A stretch of DNA of 52,920 nt from Dichotomocladium elegans (Eukaryota; Mucoromycota; Mucoromycetes; Mucorales; Lichtheimiaceae): positions 1 through 52,920 of the forward strand of contig JAIXMN010000064.1 in the NCBI GenBank assembly GCA_025716815.1. Direction: 5' to 3'. The first letter of the stretch is position 1, and each line of letters opens with the position of its first letter. Shown here piece after piece: positions 1-12,583 of this stretch. The notes beneath the pieces were generated by a model. That model was given only the letters and a program-made list of their open reading frames with translations. It made no database searches and was not told the origin of the DNA. The position numbers and the translations under genes are program-made.

Positions 1-3000
1 ATTCAGAACGGTGAGTCCCTGTCACTGAGAGTTGGGCCCTATACACTGCATGGTCTATACTTGCCGCCTTCGCTGTCACCAGAGGAGGCTGCTCAGAGGT
101 ATAGTTCTCTGTCTATGGATCCATATACAATTGTACTTGGGGACTTGAATGTGCGCTTGGGAGTTTAACAGGTGATTCTCGTTTTACACCCAACCGCCAC
201 CATGCACTGAGGGAATGGTTGTGCACACACGACTTAACCTTGTGGAATGCTGAGTTGGCATTTGGTCAACCTACGTTTGCTACGGTAGCGCGGACTCAAG
301 CTGCTGCGTCGGCCTCTGAGGATGGCTCCAATTTGAAAACGAGCATCATTGATTATTTTATCTCGATGCGCGACCACTTGCTTGATCCGGCCATGGTCAT
401 TCACACCGGCCTAGGCATATCGGATCACCACTTGTGTGAGCTGTCATTTGTGCCCGTCAATATGCCGACGGCTTCCCGCTGTGCCAGCACTGCGTCGGTC
501 ATGGCGTCTTCAGCGTCTCAAAGCGCAGGAGGTGCAAGACTCGTACTCTGACCAGTTTGACGAGGCTGCAGGTCCTCTTCTGGAAGACATCCAATCTGCT
601 ATCGATGAAGACAACAACATGCCGCTGAGCCCTGAAGTACTGGAAGGCTTCGTGCAGCGTCTCAATGAGGCATTGTACACTGCCTTGGACAAGAGTGTAG
701 GGCGCACTCGTCCCCGTCTCGACAGCCACAAGTGGTTTTGGAGCAGCCGTCTTCAGCACCTTGACAACGGTAGAAAAAGTGGGCCTCACAGCTCGCTCGT
801 TCTCGTCATGGTATCGAACGCATTACGGCCCACCGCGAATGGCTTGCTGCGTGTTCAGCATTTCGGAAAGCGGTACGGGCTGCTCAGCGGCAATCCTGGA
901 TTGACTTTTGTCAGCAGCTGCAAGCTGATCCTACAGAAATGACGGCCGCGGTGAAACGGATGCGCATGCGCCAACGCACCAACGTCACGATTTCGTCTCC
1001 CGAGGGACCGTTGCAGGCTGCCAACGACATGGCGTCTCATCTGGAACGCGTGTTCGGCGGGTCTGTGGCACCTCGTGTCTCACCGGGCAGCGATGTCCAC
1101 CGAGAACCCCCTCCGTGGAGTGTAGGCGACATTCGTCAAGCGCTCAACGATCTACCCAATCGAAAAGCACCAGGCGTAGACCACATTAAGGCGGAAATGC
1201 TCAAGCCCATTGCACCGACTCTCACTCCCTTTCTGGATGGCATATTTACCCTTTGTTGGCGTCTGGGGTGGTCTCCTCTCGCCTGGCGGACTGCGCAAGT
1301 GGTTCCGATTTACAAAAACAAGGGCTCCACTGCGGATCCAGCCAACTTTCGGCCGATTAGTTTGACGTCGGTCTTTCTAAACTCCTTGAACGGTGTTTGC
1401 AGCCTTCGTTGCTCCATTCCATGCCGATTCGCGATGTTGCGCAGGGTGGTTTCCGAGCACATCGAGGCACGTTGGATCAAGCGGCTTGCCTCCATGAGTT
1501 GATGCAAGCATATTCGCGCCAAGAGGGATCGAGCAGATTCCTCCTGTTGTTGTCTTTTTGGATATCAAGGCTGCGTATGACAGTGCCAATCGGCTTGTTA
1601 TATGGGATTCGCTCCGTCACTTTGTGGCGGCGCCTCTGCTCGCGCTACTTCAGAACCTCTTTGACGACATTGTTGTCACGGTGATCCACATGAATGTAGC
1701 ATCCCGGGAAATTCACCCCAGGCACGGTGTACTGCAAGGAAGTATTTTATCTCCTTTTCTTTATTCTATTTTCATTGATTCCCTTCCGCGCCTTTTGCGT
1801 CGTTTCAACATCTCCCATCTTGTGCGTGTACCTTCCCCTCCTTCTTCCCGATCCCTCAATTGGAGCTCAAGGCGACCTTTTACTTTTAACACCGCTCATG
1901 CTTCTCCCCGTTCTCTTATTGACGACTTACGCGACCCCTACAATCCTTATCTTATCCCCGCCGACCTTGAGCCTGGGACTGGGACCCCTTCTTCTTTTGT
2001 TCCGATCAATTGCTTGCTGTATGCGGATGATGTAGCCCTTGTGGCACGCACCACTCGCGATATGCAGCATCTGCTGTTGGCCGCCGAACAACACTCGAAT
2101 CTCCTTGGATATCATGGAACCCAACAAAGTGTGAGGTCCTGAATGCGCCGCCTGATTCAGAATTTTGTCTCTACGAGACGCCGATCCCCACTTGTTCAAA
2201 ATTCCGATACCTTGGTATTCCGTTTTCTCGCCATGGGATTGACCGCGGCTTGCTTGTGGAACAGTCTGCTCTACGGGCTTTCGCAGCAATGCGTCAGCTT
2301 CGGGCGTCTGGCGTACATATGTATGGCTTTGGCATCTCCTCGGCTCTTAGGGCGTACAAGATCTTTGTGCGTCCCGTGATGGAGTATGGTCTTCCTATTT
2401 CTTTCTTTGGTGTTAAAGAGCTCTCGACGTTGGAGGAGACGCAGCGGCAGTGTCTCCGAATGGCTTGTGCCGTTCACCGACTGAGAAGGCCCTCAGCACG
2501 ATTACTATTCAGCTGCTTGCAGCGCTTCCCCCTATGTACCTTCGTTATCAAATTTTGCAAACGAAGTTTATTCTTCGTGCACGCACACTTCCGCGCAGTA
2601 CACTATTTGCCTGTATGTTCCCGCAGCTCTGCCGTGCTCCCCTGAGCGAGGCCCGTTGGTTCCCCCTTCGGCGCAATGCACTCTGGAAGCACGTTCGGAC
2701 ACTCATTATGGGGCCTGACCCCCCCAAAGAGCCTGTGCCGATTGCAGTGGCGAAAGCCATGCAAACCCTCATTGACAAGTTAATTGCCACGCCAGACAAG
2801 TATGTTACAGTGAAGCGAGGAATTTGTAAACCTGCTTGGGATCCAACTCTCTTGTTGCCGTGCACCAGAAAGGAACGTCATCGCTTGGTCAAGTGGTGTC
2901 TGGCCTGGTTGCCTCCAACACCGTCAGTCGACTGCCAGTGTGGTTGCCCTCGGGCAAATCGGGATCATTTCTCTACATGTCCTCTTTTACAAGAGCACCT

Positions 3001-3157
3001 TCGGTCGTTTCGTTGGTCTCTTTCTACCCTGATTCCGGATCCCCCCGCTGGTCTGAACGCCATCGACGCCGCTCTGAATCTTCTCCCAGCCAAAGTGCCT
3101 CGAAACTTGAAAAAGTGGCGCACACTCTGGCCAGCTCTTCTTTCTCTTGTAAAACTT
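1..3157 (+). pseudogene. LINE-type non-LTR retrotransposon relic (endonuclease, reverse transcriptase, zinc finger)
   Basis: The element enters from the left edge and reads in several frames, so it is broken by multiple frameshifts. Bases 1-170 encode part of an APE-type endonuclease, with the motif GDLN near 136, and end in a stop; similar coding follows at 219-551 and 436-942. Bases 939-1380 give the fingers of a reverse transcriptase (RKAPGVDHI, VPIYKNKG, NFRPISL). Bases 1558-2130 hold the palm, with the first catalytic block FLDIKAAYDSA and the second YADD at about 2020-2031. A C-terminal cysteine-rich RVT zinc finger (CQCGCP...H...C) lies at about 2930-2990. Families of this type copy RNA at a nicked target. 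No poly(A) tail is visible: homology to the MULE fragment starts at 3157. The coding order is certain, but the clade is not assigned. Confidence 0.88.
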
Positions 3158-3554
3158 TGTGGTGTTTTCGTTGTTTTTTATGGTGGACAGTTAGAATACG
3201 ATGAGACTCGTGGATGTCTTTTATTCGAATGAAATCGGAATTAAGATCCTCCATCGCTACACATTTATCTACTATTTATATGATTTATGGCAGAGGTCCT
3301 AATTAGGTCAACTGGCTACTCCGTCTTACACGGGTACTCGGAGATGGTAGCACTATTACAGATAAGGTGCTTGTGTGTGTATCGATGACCTCTATCATAC
3401 GTTATATGCCCTTGTTCCTTTCAGACCATCCTCACGTCAGTAAAACCTCATTAAAACCCAGTGGGAGAAAAATAGGAGGGAAAAAGACTGTGGAAATGGA
3501 TCTGGTTATAACGCGGCGTCATGGATCCTTCAATCTGTAATCACCTATGCGACA
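3157..3554 (+). mobile_element. Remnant of the MULE-A 5' region
   Basis: This stretch matches 17203-17433 followed directly by 23406-23571, the upstream region and first codons (MDPSI.NHLCD) of the MULE-A transposase. It lacks the retrotransposon that splits the other copy, so it is an uninterrupted reference for that insertion (bases near 3389 read straight through). The match stops after the eleventh codon. The open frame then continues with different sequence to about 3802 and I do not recognise the product. Left neighbour: LINE relic. Confidence 0.8.
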
Positions 3555-3960
3555 AACTTATTGATGAACTCACCTCCTCCACTCCTTTTACAGATGAACC
3601 TCCACCTGGTCTTCTTCTTCTCGAAGCCTCACAGAACCTCACGCGCAAAGTCCCCACCCCGTTTAGAAATTGTACTTCAATTTTATCCCCGCTGTATTCC
3701 CCCGCATTCTTCATTCATGCAGATCTATCACGCTTACTTGTGTTACTAACTACATTCCTTTTCCGTCCTACTTCTTTACCGCCCTACATCTCCCTCGCAT
3801 AGCTTAGAGGTTTTTCAGGCATGCCCTTTTCCTCTCTGCATCCTACTTCTCTTTATCTTTGCAATTCAGCTAAACTCGTTTTTTTTCTTTTCTTTCTCCT
3901 CTGGTGTATGCCACTGGAGTTTTATATCCCTAGACCCTCACCAACGCACCACAGGGTGGC
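3555..3960. other. Unassigned pyrimidine-rich stretch
   Basis: This is about 400 bases with long T/C runs between the MULE remnant and gypsy element G1. A 93-codon frame running from 3521 continues into it, but it has no recognisable domain. The last five bases (GTGGC) are the left target duplication of G1. Confidence 0.4.
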
Positions 3961-4149
3961 TGTCGTGTCCTGAGTGACTTGTGTCGCGATATCAAAAGTA
4001 GAATAATTTTAGTAGTGAGGGCCACTCCGCTGGCAGTTTGGTTTATACAGACGTACACTCGTATTACGAATCGTTGTTCTTTTCTCTGATAAAGTTCACT
4101 ACTTTCGAGTCTCACGACTTATTATCGTCTGTTTACGCCATCCACTGCA
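3961..4149 (+). repeat. G1 5' LTR
   Basis: This is a 189-bp LTR beginning TGTCGTGTCC and ending CCACTGCA. It matches 12584-12772 apart from two transitions and is closely similar to 51575-51763. A C and then eight T follow immediately, with no sequence resembling a tRNA primer-binding site. Confidence 0.93.
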
Positions 4150-4159
4150 CTTTTTTTTC

Positions 4160-6239
4160 GTGAATTCTCATCACCACCACCACCACCACCACCACCAAAA
4201 ACACAACAACAACAACAGCAACAACATGAACACCACCACCAACAACAACAACATCGGCACCCCCGTGTCTGCTGGCACCAGCCAGAATGGCTCGGTCTTC
4301 TCGGACCATGCGTCGCCACAGGATGCAGCCTTGTCAGTCTGCCGCACCTTCGTCGCCGAACTAGGCGACTTGACAAGAGCGTGGAATCGTGTTGTACACG
4401 AACAAGGCGCGTCGCAAGAAGCACGCCAAGCCACCTTTGCCGCCATCAAGGCCGCCCAGGAAAATCTTTCGCAGTGCCGGAGCTGTGGAAAGTCCAGTTC
4501 CCGCTCGTCCCCGAGCTCACGGGTGAACCAGTGCCTGTGTCGCACCAACAGCCGGTCGCTGCCGAATTCGACTACGACCGAGTTAAACTTCCGAAGGACA
4601 TTCCATACCTCAACACGCACACCACCAAGCATTCAAACCCAGAGGCCAAGCAAGTTTATGCTTCGGCCCAGCAATGGGCAATCGCCTTTGAAACGGTGAT
4701 CGGTTATGCCGGATTGTCCAAGCATTTGGATAAGCTGTGGCCTCGTCTTTTGCTTCGCGCATTGGACGCAGCCCAGCGTGAACAACTCGAGCAGGAACTC
4801 GTACAAAATCCTACAAAAGAGGGTGAACAAACTCACTCTTGGGCAGTCGTCCAAAAAACAATCGTCAATCTATTTGACACAGCAACGGAGGAGTATCGAC
4901 TCATTGTCGAGGTACTTAACTGCTACCAAGGCGATAGGGAATCGATCAACCATTACCTCCAACGCTTCATCAAAGCTGTGTATTCAGCAAAACTTGAATC
5001 TGACCATCTGCTAATTTCTGCGTTGCTTTTGGAAAATATGACACCGGAATCCCACCGCGTCGTCACTAGCTTTTTAGCTAAGAACTTTGGCACTGAATGG
5101 CCCAAAGACATTCGCGAACTGAATAAGCACATGGCATCCTTGCCAACTCCCAACACGTCCGGCACCAAGCGCCCACATGAAGTGCAGCCACTTAATCGTG
5201 CAAGTCGGTTCAAACGCAATAAGGATTCCTTCAGCAATGGTAAGGGTAGACCCCAAAAATTGGTCACTAATCCGTGCAAGCATTGCTTGAAAAAGGGCAT
5301 TGCTGTGCAGTTTAGCAGCCAGCATAGTTGCCCAAACTACAAATCGCCTGCATCGATTTCAAAAAATAAGCCGCAAATCGCGCCTAATGAGCGTAAGGAA
5401 GGTCAAGAATGGGCCAACCGAATGGCCATGCTGGTATTCCAGCAATCCAATGCAGCTGAGGAGGAAAATGATGAAGCTGGTGCTCCCACCGATGACGATG
5501 AGGAAATGGCTGAAGCTCTAACCCTCCTCCAACAATGTAAGCTTTCCCGTGCTGCAACCAAATGCAAACAGTCGAGAACTCACAAAGAGGAAATCGTTAT
5601 ACCTGTAACAATAGAGGGCCAGTGAGTTTGGGCGTTGCTTGACTCAGGAGCGAAGTTTTCCTTGGTCGACCTCTCTTTTGCCAAAAAGCACAGCTTTATA
5701 ATAAACAGCCATGTTGCTGGAAAAATACACTTGGCTGATAATTCCCTTGCGATTGACCGTATTGGCTCTACAAATCAATTGAACGTACAGTATAACAATC
5801 GCCGTCTGAAACATAGTTTTGAAATTATGAATCTAAGCAACAACCATGTTATGAGCATTGGTACTGATCTCATGCCTCATTTCGGTATTGGATATACTGG
5901 GCTTGTCTCCACTTGGGACAATGGCGCAAAAGAGAACGATGACGGGAATGAGAAAGAAAAGATTCCCAAACCAAACGCGTCACCAGCTGGTACTGAATTG
6001 GAGCGTACTCAATTGTTTGAGAAAATTAATCCCCTTTTGGCGGTAAACAAAGCCATACCAACAAATGCTTTTTGCACATTACCAGAGGCTGTTGTACATT
6101 TGTCAACTCCTCCTGGGAAAACGGCTTATCGCCGCCAGTACAATATCGCTGAAAAGCATAAACCTTTGCTGAAAGAAACTTTTGACAAATGGCTTGCTGA
6201 CGGAGTGATACGCGAAGTGCCTCCAGATGCTGCTTATGG
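4160..6239 (+). pseudogene. G1 Gag and N-terminal Pol (protease, start of RT)
   Basis: The frame opens with a low-complexity His/Asn tract (4166-4260). The codon at 4160 is GTG where sister G5 has ATG; an in-frame ATG follows at 4226. The capsid-like region then runs in a shifted frame, because one base is missing near 4475 compared with G5. The shifted frame continues to 5622. An in-frame TGA at 5623-5625 lies just before the protease active site (ALLDSGA, about 5632-5652). G4 has an arginine codon there, so CGA to TGA is likely. The frame then reads through the protease and the start of the RT (a tract beginning FCTLPEAVV near 6070) up to the P1 insertion at 6240. The Gag start is uncertain. 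Confidence 0.85.
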
Positions 6240-6241
6240 TA

Positions 6242-7318
6242 CAGGATTTTCAAGAAGAAGTTTGCGACAAGGATTAGTTGTTCGTTGCCGTATTTTTTAG
6301 TTCGTTATTGCTGAGAAAAGTTTGGGCATAGAAACTTTGGTTGTTGGTGAATTGCGGCCCTGAATTTGGCCGGCAGCGGCTATTGAATTCGCAAAAAATC
6401 ATCGAGGTTTTTCGTTTTTTTCGTCTATCCAATTCGTCTCCCACAGCCCAGTTGTTCGGCAGCATTTCGAAGGTCGATGCCACATACAAAGATGTTGGAT
6501 CCTGCAGTATTATTTTATCGTCAAGAGGATTCTTTTTTTTGGATTTGGTTGGCAAGGACATTCGCGCAAACAATGCAAGTTCTCGGTTTTAGTAATCCCA
6601 TTTGGTTACTGCCAAGTCGCATTTGGAACGCACTTTTATTTTGTTCGCATGGCATCTCTATATATTTCGCAATCTCTCTTGCCGCACTTAACTCGAACAT
6701 TTGTGCGATTAAAAGAAAAAGCGGCGAACAGTGGGAGACTGGCAGCTGCTGAAAGGTACCAAACTCGGCATGCTGTATTCTTTTCTTGTCATCCGTCGCC
6801 ATTTCTGTGCAGCAAAGCTGGCAATTGGCCATTGGCTAGTTCGCCACAATGTAAGAATAAGATGGGTGAATGGCGTGAACGTGGAGGTAAAAAGGAGACA
6901 GTGATTGTCTGGAAAATAAAAGAAAGCCTTTAAAGCTTAAAAACAAAACGGGAGAGAATGGTACAGTAGGAGAATAAAAATGGGCGCGACGCGGTTAATT
7001 GAAATATCGATGCGCTTCCCACCCTTTTTCTGGTAGTGCGCCCTCGCATTATACTTTTGAACATGTGCAAAACGAACCATCCTGCTCTTAATTAAACACA
7101 AGCTATTGTGAGGAAAAAGAGAAATGGCAACAACTTCTCCGAGATTCTGCTTTCTCACGAAAACCATGCTGCTACTCTATTTGCCGCTTCTTTCAACACA
7201 TGTGTGCACCCTTGTCTTTTGCAAACGTAAGCCTTGACATCGACAGGACCTTGCTGGTCTTCAACAAAGTCAAGCTGCAGTTAATGTCTAGATCTAATGT
7301 AAGAATAGCATTCGCTGG
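6242..7318 (+). repeat. P1 left arm
   Basis: This is the inverted partner of 8816-9893. It differs from the right arm by a missing G near 7112 and by an A for G near 7196 (CpG to CpA), which makes a premature stop in the minus-strand gene. The open frames here (6521-6832 minus, 6274-6573 minus) are the same as those in the other arm and read towards the element end. Confidence 0.92.
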
Positions 7319-7882
7319 CAACAGCGACCGCAAGGTTGACATTTGTCGAGCTGATTGGGAGATTTCTATCACAGTACTGTCTCTACGAGCGTCGTAGTTG
7401 GTATTGGCCTCATCACTATCACTTTCACTGCCAGTACTGCAATCGCTTTCCGTTTCGTCGACCTGGAAGCGGTATTTGGTGAACGCCAAATCATTCATCC
7501 TATCCAACATTCCTCCTTCGAGATCGATCTTTTCACCGCCTTCATCATCGTCGTTCACGTCATCGCCATCGTCATCGTCATCGTCCTCACTCATAGGACT
7601 GGCCTGGGTATCAGCTATGTCTGTCTTTTAATGAGGCTGTATTTTGTAGAGTTTCTGATATGGATCATTGCCCTTTTCTCGAAATGGACGACCAGTCTTA
7701 CTCATACCATCTCCACGAAGATCTAGTGATGCCATAGATCTGGTCAAACGTCGCGTAATGACTGGGGAACACCTATGCGCAAGTTGCAAGCGTGTCTGCG
7801 AAGGGATTACTGGTCGATAATGGTGTTTCGTGACCTTGGCAACAGTGCGTGCCGAGGTTTTGTTGGATTTTGAGGAAGCCAT
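7193..7882 (-). CDS. Unrecognised acidic protein gene of P1 (two exons predicted)
   Basis: The gene starts at ATG 7880-7882 and reads towards the left arm. I predict exon 1 as 7882-7708 and an 87-bp intron as 7707-7621, starting GTATGA and ending GACAG. Exon 2 then runs to a stop at 7193. The spliced frame is about 200 codons. Without splicing, an in-frame TAA interrupts at 7628-7630; both P copies have it, which favours an intron over damage. The N-terminus is basic and rich in Arg/Lys/Ser; exon 2 begins with a long Asp/Glu run followed by an acidic Ser/Asp stretch. No known domain is recognised. In P2 the frame runs nine codons further, because CGA there is TGA here. More exons may continue through the arm. 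Confidence 0.45.
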
Positions 7883-8815
7883 TTTATGGTGAACAAGAGT
7901 ATAAGGAAAACTTTGGAGGGGAAAAAGGCGTTAAAGAAATTCACATTTATTATGAGTAAGTATTCGTTCTAGCTTTTGTAACACAACACCACCACGAACG
8001 GTGAATAGGCTTAGCAGTTCTGCTTAATCACCCTGTCAGATGACATGCTCTAACAGGCGTCCGTTATGCACTTATTACTAAATCACAAGCGCCCCAACCA
8101 TCCTTTTTGATCACAGAATGCACAAACTGATCTTCAACTATCGCATTCTCAAAAATATCACTTCTTTCCAGTACTTTTAACTTCATTACTCAGTATAGCT
8201 AAGTACCAAGTAGAGCGATATGTACAGATAAAGCTATCCATCCTCAATGTCCGCAAATTTTCACCAGCTTATCCATTTACCCCACATATTGCAAATGCTG
8301 TATAGCTGGATAAGCTACCCTTTTACTATCATTTCTTCTGTCGGCCAACACAGGAAGTTCTACCAAGACCTATGCCGACGATTAATTAGCTAATTTTTTG
8401 AATAGGGTTTCTCCCTTAATCTTTTTTCCCTCGTTGACATAGATTGCGCCTTGACGCATCAAGGGTATTACCTTTCATATGTCCATGATCGAATCGACCA
8501 AGTATATGAATGATTTCATTGATTCCTGCTGCTATTTCGATGTTGAACGGGGTATAAAAGAAGCACATGTTTAAGCGGAATGCGAGAGACGTTTAAAGCG
8601 TAAGCATTCACCGTCTCTTTTCAGGGATCTCCATGATCAATGTCACATTGTGCTTCGAAATCACGCGATTTTCCGTATATTCGTGATATGTGCCATATTC
8701 GAGAGACATTTAAAAAGGCGGAAACGCGTTCATAGTAGCACGGTATGGCATTGAGTATTTCTTTATAATAACTAGTAAGTTACTTTGCTCGACATTATTG
8801 CAATCAGCACCTTGA
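7883..8815. other. P1 centre, no gene seen
   Basis: This is about 930 bases of AT-rich sequence between the acidic gene and the right arm. No open frame of note occurs on either strand. It is closely conserved in P2 (34155-35086), so it may hold the promoter of the minus-strand gene or transposition signals, but nothing specific can be named. Confidence 0.4.
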
Positions 8816-9893
8816 CCAGCGAATGCTATTCTTACATTAGATCTAGACATTAACTGCAGCTTGACTTTGTTGAAGACCAGCAAGGTCCTGTCGATGTCAA
8901 GGCTTACGTTTGCAAAAGACAAGGGTGCACACATGTGTCGAAAGAAGCGGCAAATAGAGTAGCAGCATGGTTTTCGTGAGAAAGCAGAATCTCGGAGAAG
9001 TTGTTGCCATTTCTCTTTTTCCCTCACAATAGCTTGTGTTTAATTAAGAGCAGGATGGTTCGTTTTGCACATGTTCAAAAGTATAATGCGAGGGCGCACT
9101 ACCAGAAAAAGGGTGGGAAGCGCATCGATATTTCAATTAACCGCGTCGCGCCCATTTTTATTCTCCTACTGTACCATTCTCTCCCGTTTTGTTTTTAAGC
9201 TTTAAAGGCTTTCTTTTATTTTCCAGACAATCACTGTCTCCTTTTTACCTCCACGTTCACGCCATTCACCCATCTTATTCTTACATTGTGGCGAACTAGC
9301 CAATGGCCAATTGCCAGCTTTGCTGCACAGAAATGGCGACGGATGACAAGAAAAGAATACAGCATGCCGAGTTTGGTACCTTTCAGCAGCTGCCAGTCTC
9401 CCACTGTTCGCCGCTTTTTCTTTTAATCGCACAAATGTTCGAGTTAAGTGCGGCAAGAGAGATTGCGAAATATATAGAGATGCCATGCGAACAAAATAAA
9501 AGTGCGTTCCAAATGCGACTTGGCAGTAACCAAATGGGATTACTAAAACCGAGAACTTGCATTGTTTGCGCGAATGTCCTTGCCAACCAAATCCAAAAAA
9601 AAGAATCCTCTTGACGATAAAATAATACTGCAGGATCCAACATCTTTGTATGTGGCATCGACCTTCGAAATGCTGCCGAACAACTGGGCTGTGGGAGACG
9701 AATTGGATAGACGAAAAAAACGAAAAACCTCGATGATTTTTTGCGAATTCAATAGCCGCTGCCGGCCAAATTCAGGGCCGCAATTCACCAACAACCAAAG
9801 TTTCTATGCCCAAACTTTTCTCAGCAATAACGAACTAAAAAATACGGCAACGAACAACTAATCCTTGTCGCAAACTTCTTCTTGAAAATCCTG
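8816..9893 (-). repeat. P1 right arm
   Basis: This is the inverted partner of 6242-7318. It reads CGA where the left arm has TGA. Overlapping frames 9303-9614 (starts MANCQLCC) and 9562-9861 read outward and are conserved in all four arms of the two copies. I do not recognise either product. Confidence 0.92.
9303..9861 (+). CDS. Conserved outward-reading frames in the P arm (product unknown)
   Basis: Frame 9303-9614 encodes 103 residues with CQLCC near the start and CIVC near the end, possibly two halves of a metal-binding site. Frame 9562-9861 overlaps it by about 50 bases in another frame and is basic (DRRKKRKTS). They could be exons or frameshifted parts of one protein continuing from the acidic gene, because the left arm carries the same frames downstream of it. 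A polypyrimidine tract with TTTTCCAG near 9224 could be a 3' splice site. With no known domain, coding status is uncertain. Confidence 0.3.
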
Positions 9894-9895
9894 TA

Positions 9896-12507
9896 AGTGG
9901 AATAATCCTATTACCCTGGCTCCAAAAAAGTCAGAAAAAGATGGGCGTTACACCTCTTGGAGAGTAGTAATTGACCCACGTCTCCTCAACACTTTATTGA
10001 AAGACGAGTTTGTCAACATTCCGCTAATCAGCGATATCATGAACATGGTCGGTCAACCTCAGTACAACGTGTTTACGACTTTGGATGCTACCGCAGCATT
10101 TCATCGTTTACCAATACATGAACCCGACCAAATTAAGACGAGTTTTACCTCGGTCGTCGATGGCTGTAGGTACTGCTTCATGGGTTGCCCTTTTGGCATT
10201 AAAACAATCAGCAGCAAATTTCAACGCTGTATGAACGTCCTTCTCTTGGACTTACTTTATGTCGCAACCTTTGTGGATGATATAATTATTTTCTCCGCCA
10301 ACATGCAAGAGCACATTACTCATGTAGCAACTGTAATTCAACGACTAAGCAACGTCAATTTAGTGCTTAATCCTAAAAAGTGCTGCTTCGCTATGCGAAC
10401 AGTGTACATTCTTGGATATTGTATATCTGAGGGCGGCCGAAAAAGTTTGGATCCACGTAAGTTGGCCATCATTGACGAAATCCCGACTCCTATTACGGGT
10501 AAACAAGTCGCTGCCTTTCTGGGAATGATCAACTTCCACCGAGAGCACTTGGCTAAAGCATCGGTTTTGACCAATCCATTGGACAAATTGCGTAATATTG
10601 CCGATTTACGACCAGTTTGGAAACAAGAACATCAAGTCGCATTTGACACGCTCAAGCAGATGCTAAAACAAAACATTGTCCTTTACCAACCTGACTTTTC
10701 TCGTCAATTTTATGTCGCCACTGATGCTAGCCGAACTGGCATTTCTGCCGTACTGTATCAGTTGGATGATGCTGGACACAAACGATACATCTCCTTCAAG
10801 GCTAGATCCCTATCGACTTCTGAGCGGAATTATTCTGTGACAAAATTAGAACTCCTTGCTATTGTGTTCGCACTCAACTCTTACCACACAGCATTATGGA
10901 GCAACAAATTCACTGTATTCTGTGATCATCGTAGCCTTACGTATCTAAATTCTCAGAAAGAGCTCAATCCCATGCTCACAAAGTGGCTTGACCGCATCCT
11001 GGATTATAATTTCGACGTCGTCTATCTGCCCGGCATACACAACGTTTTGCCTGACGCTTTATCCCGCCTTTTCCCTCCGGCAAAGTTGCTGGGGAAGGGT
11101 GAACCCGCAGAGCTTTCTAATCACACCAAACAAAAAGTAGAGCCTGCAAATCGCTCTGCGAAATTGATCCAGGAAGCCGTGGTACCTCCTGTCGAGGACT
11201 GCCACGAATTACTTATGGAATCACATTTGTTTGGTCATTTTGGCGCTGAAGCCATTATAAAAGACCTACATCACAAGGGCCTTCATTGGCCGAACCTAAA
11301 AGAAGATGCCCTAAAAATCACACAAGCGTGTCCACAGTGTCAGAAATTCAACGTAATGAGAAAAGGTTATAATCCTTTGCGCCCAATTAGCGCTGAAATA
11401 CCTGGAGATCACTGGGCAATTGATTTGGCAGGACCCTTGCCATTAACAAAGCGTGGTAATGTTTACCTCTTGGTCCTGGTGGACGTTTGTACAAGGTTCT
11501 GCATATTACGTCCCATTCCAAACAAACAAGCTGACACAATTGTTAAAGAATTAGTCCAAATTTGGTGTGATTTCGGACCTCCCCGCATCTTACAATCTGA
11601 TAATGGCACTGAATTTGCTAACAGATTAATGGAACTATTTGCGGAAACAGTTGGCTTTGAACGCAGACTTATTACTCCATATTTTGCCTCAAGCAATGGC
11701 ACTGCCGAGAGGTGGGTACAGTCTGCAATTAGAGGCATCAAGAAAAGACTTGACGGTGCTATAGAAGACTGGGACATATTTGTTCCCACGATGCAACTTG
11801 CACTGAACGTAAAAGTCTCAGAACGGCATAAGTCCAGACCTTTCTCTCTAATGTTTGCTCGCAACATGAATGAACTCAAAGATTATCATAATGATAAACC
11901 GAAGAAACCGTTAAGTGCCCAAGAAATGTTGAAAGTCATAAAAAACATGGAGGAAGTCATATTCCCGGCAATCAATGAGCGCACAAACACAATTAATGAA
12001 AACCGGAAAAAGCAGTTTGATGAAAAGCACAAAATAGTACGTTTTAAGTCAGGCGACCAAGTCATGGTCAGAATCCATGAAAAACAAGGCAAATTTGATG
12101 CCGAGTACGAAGGTCCTTACACCATAGTTCGCATGACTAAAGGTGGATCTTATGAATTAAGAGACATGCAAAATGACTTAGAGCGCAGAGCTTACACACC
12201 TTCTGAACTGAAACTAGTTTTGCAAACTGAAGAAAATTCCAGAGAGCGCTTCGTCGTGGATCGTATTGTAGCTCACAAAGTAAACAAAGATGGATATTTG
12301 TATAAAGTAAGATGGAAGGGGTATTCGGCATTCCATGATTCCTGGGAGCCACCGTCTTCGTTTGATGATACCATTACCATAAGCTCTTACTGGCGTCGCA
12401 TCGGCCAGAATCCACCTCCACTGAACAAGAAACGTAAGACTGACAATGCCCAAGACGGTCGAATTACTCATAGTCAAATAAACGATGGCAAGCGCCACCA
12501 TAATTAA
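9896..12507 (+). pseudogene. G1 Pol, C-terminal part: RT, RNase H, integrase, chromodomain
   Basis: This is the continuation of the G1 frame after P1. RT blocks include TTLDATAAFHRLPI and the catalytic FVDD (Asp codons 10276-10281). RNase H starts at ATDASRTG (about 10720) and ends in LPDALSRLF. The integrase zinc-binding HHCC motif is at about 11220-11345. The catalytic triad is present: Asp 11422-11424, Asp 11599-11601 and Glu 11707-11709, with 35 residues between the last two as usual. A chromodomain (KVRWKGY...SWEP) sits at about 12250-12390; these modules steer integration to marked chromatin in chromoviruses. The stop is at 12505-12507. This half is open throughout; only the upstream lesions kill it. 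Confidence 0.93.
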
Positions 12508-12583
12508 ATCTAACGAGACCCACTCAGGCTCTCTGCAAGCGTGCCGTCCACTTGAAACCGGCTAAGAGCCTGGTGGAGGGTGA

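Larger units (their letters stand above)
6242..9893. mobile_element. P1: long-inverted-repeat DNA element with TA target duplication
   Basis: P1 is 3,652 bp and starts CAGGATTTTC and ends GAAAATCCTG, flanked by TA at 6240-6241 and 9894-9895. It sits in the RT of G1. Counting one TA and skipping P1, the G1 frame continues without a shift, which fixes the ends exactly. Arms of about 1,077 bp (6242-7318 and 8816-9893) are near-perfect inverted copies around a 1.5-kb centre. A second copy, P2, is at 32507-36164. TA duplication is typical of the Tc1/mariner and related groups, but I see no DDE-type transposase of that kind. The first 24 bases match the MITEs at 29431 and 38937, which look like deletion derivatives. 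Confidence 0.92.

Noticed and set aside
4166..4200. A run of histidine codons that looks like a cloning-vector affinity tag
   Set aside because: The same His/Asn-rich leader occurs in G5 (51780 onwards) at the same place in Gag, so it is natural low complexity.
6242..9893. The P1 palindrome as an assembly or chimera artefact
   Set aside because: A second copy in different flanks has the same ends, TA duplications are present, and the host frame resumes exactly.
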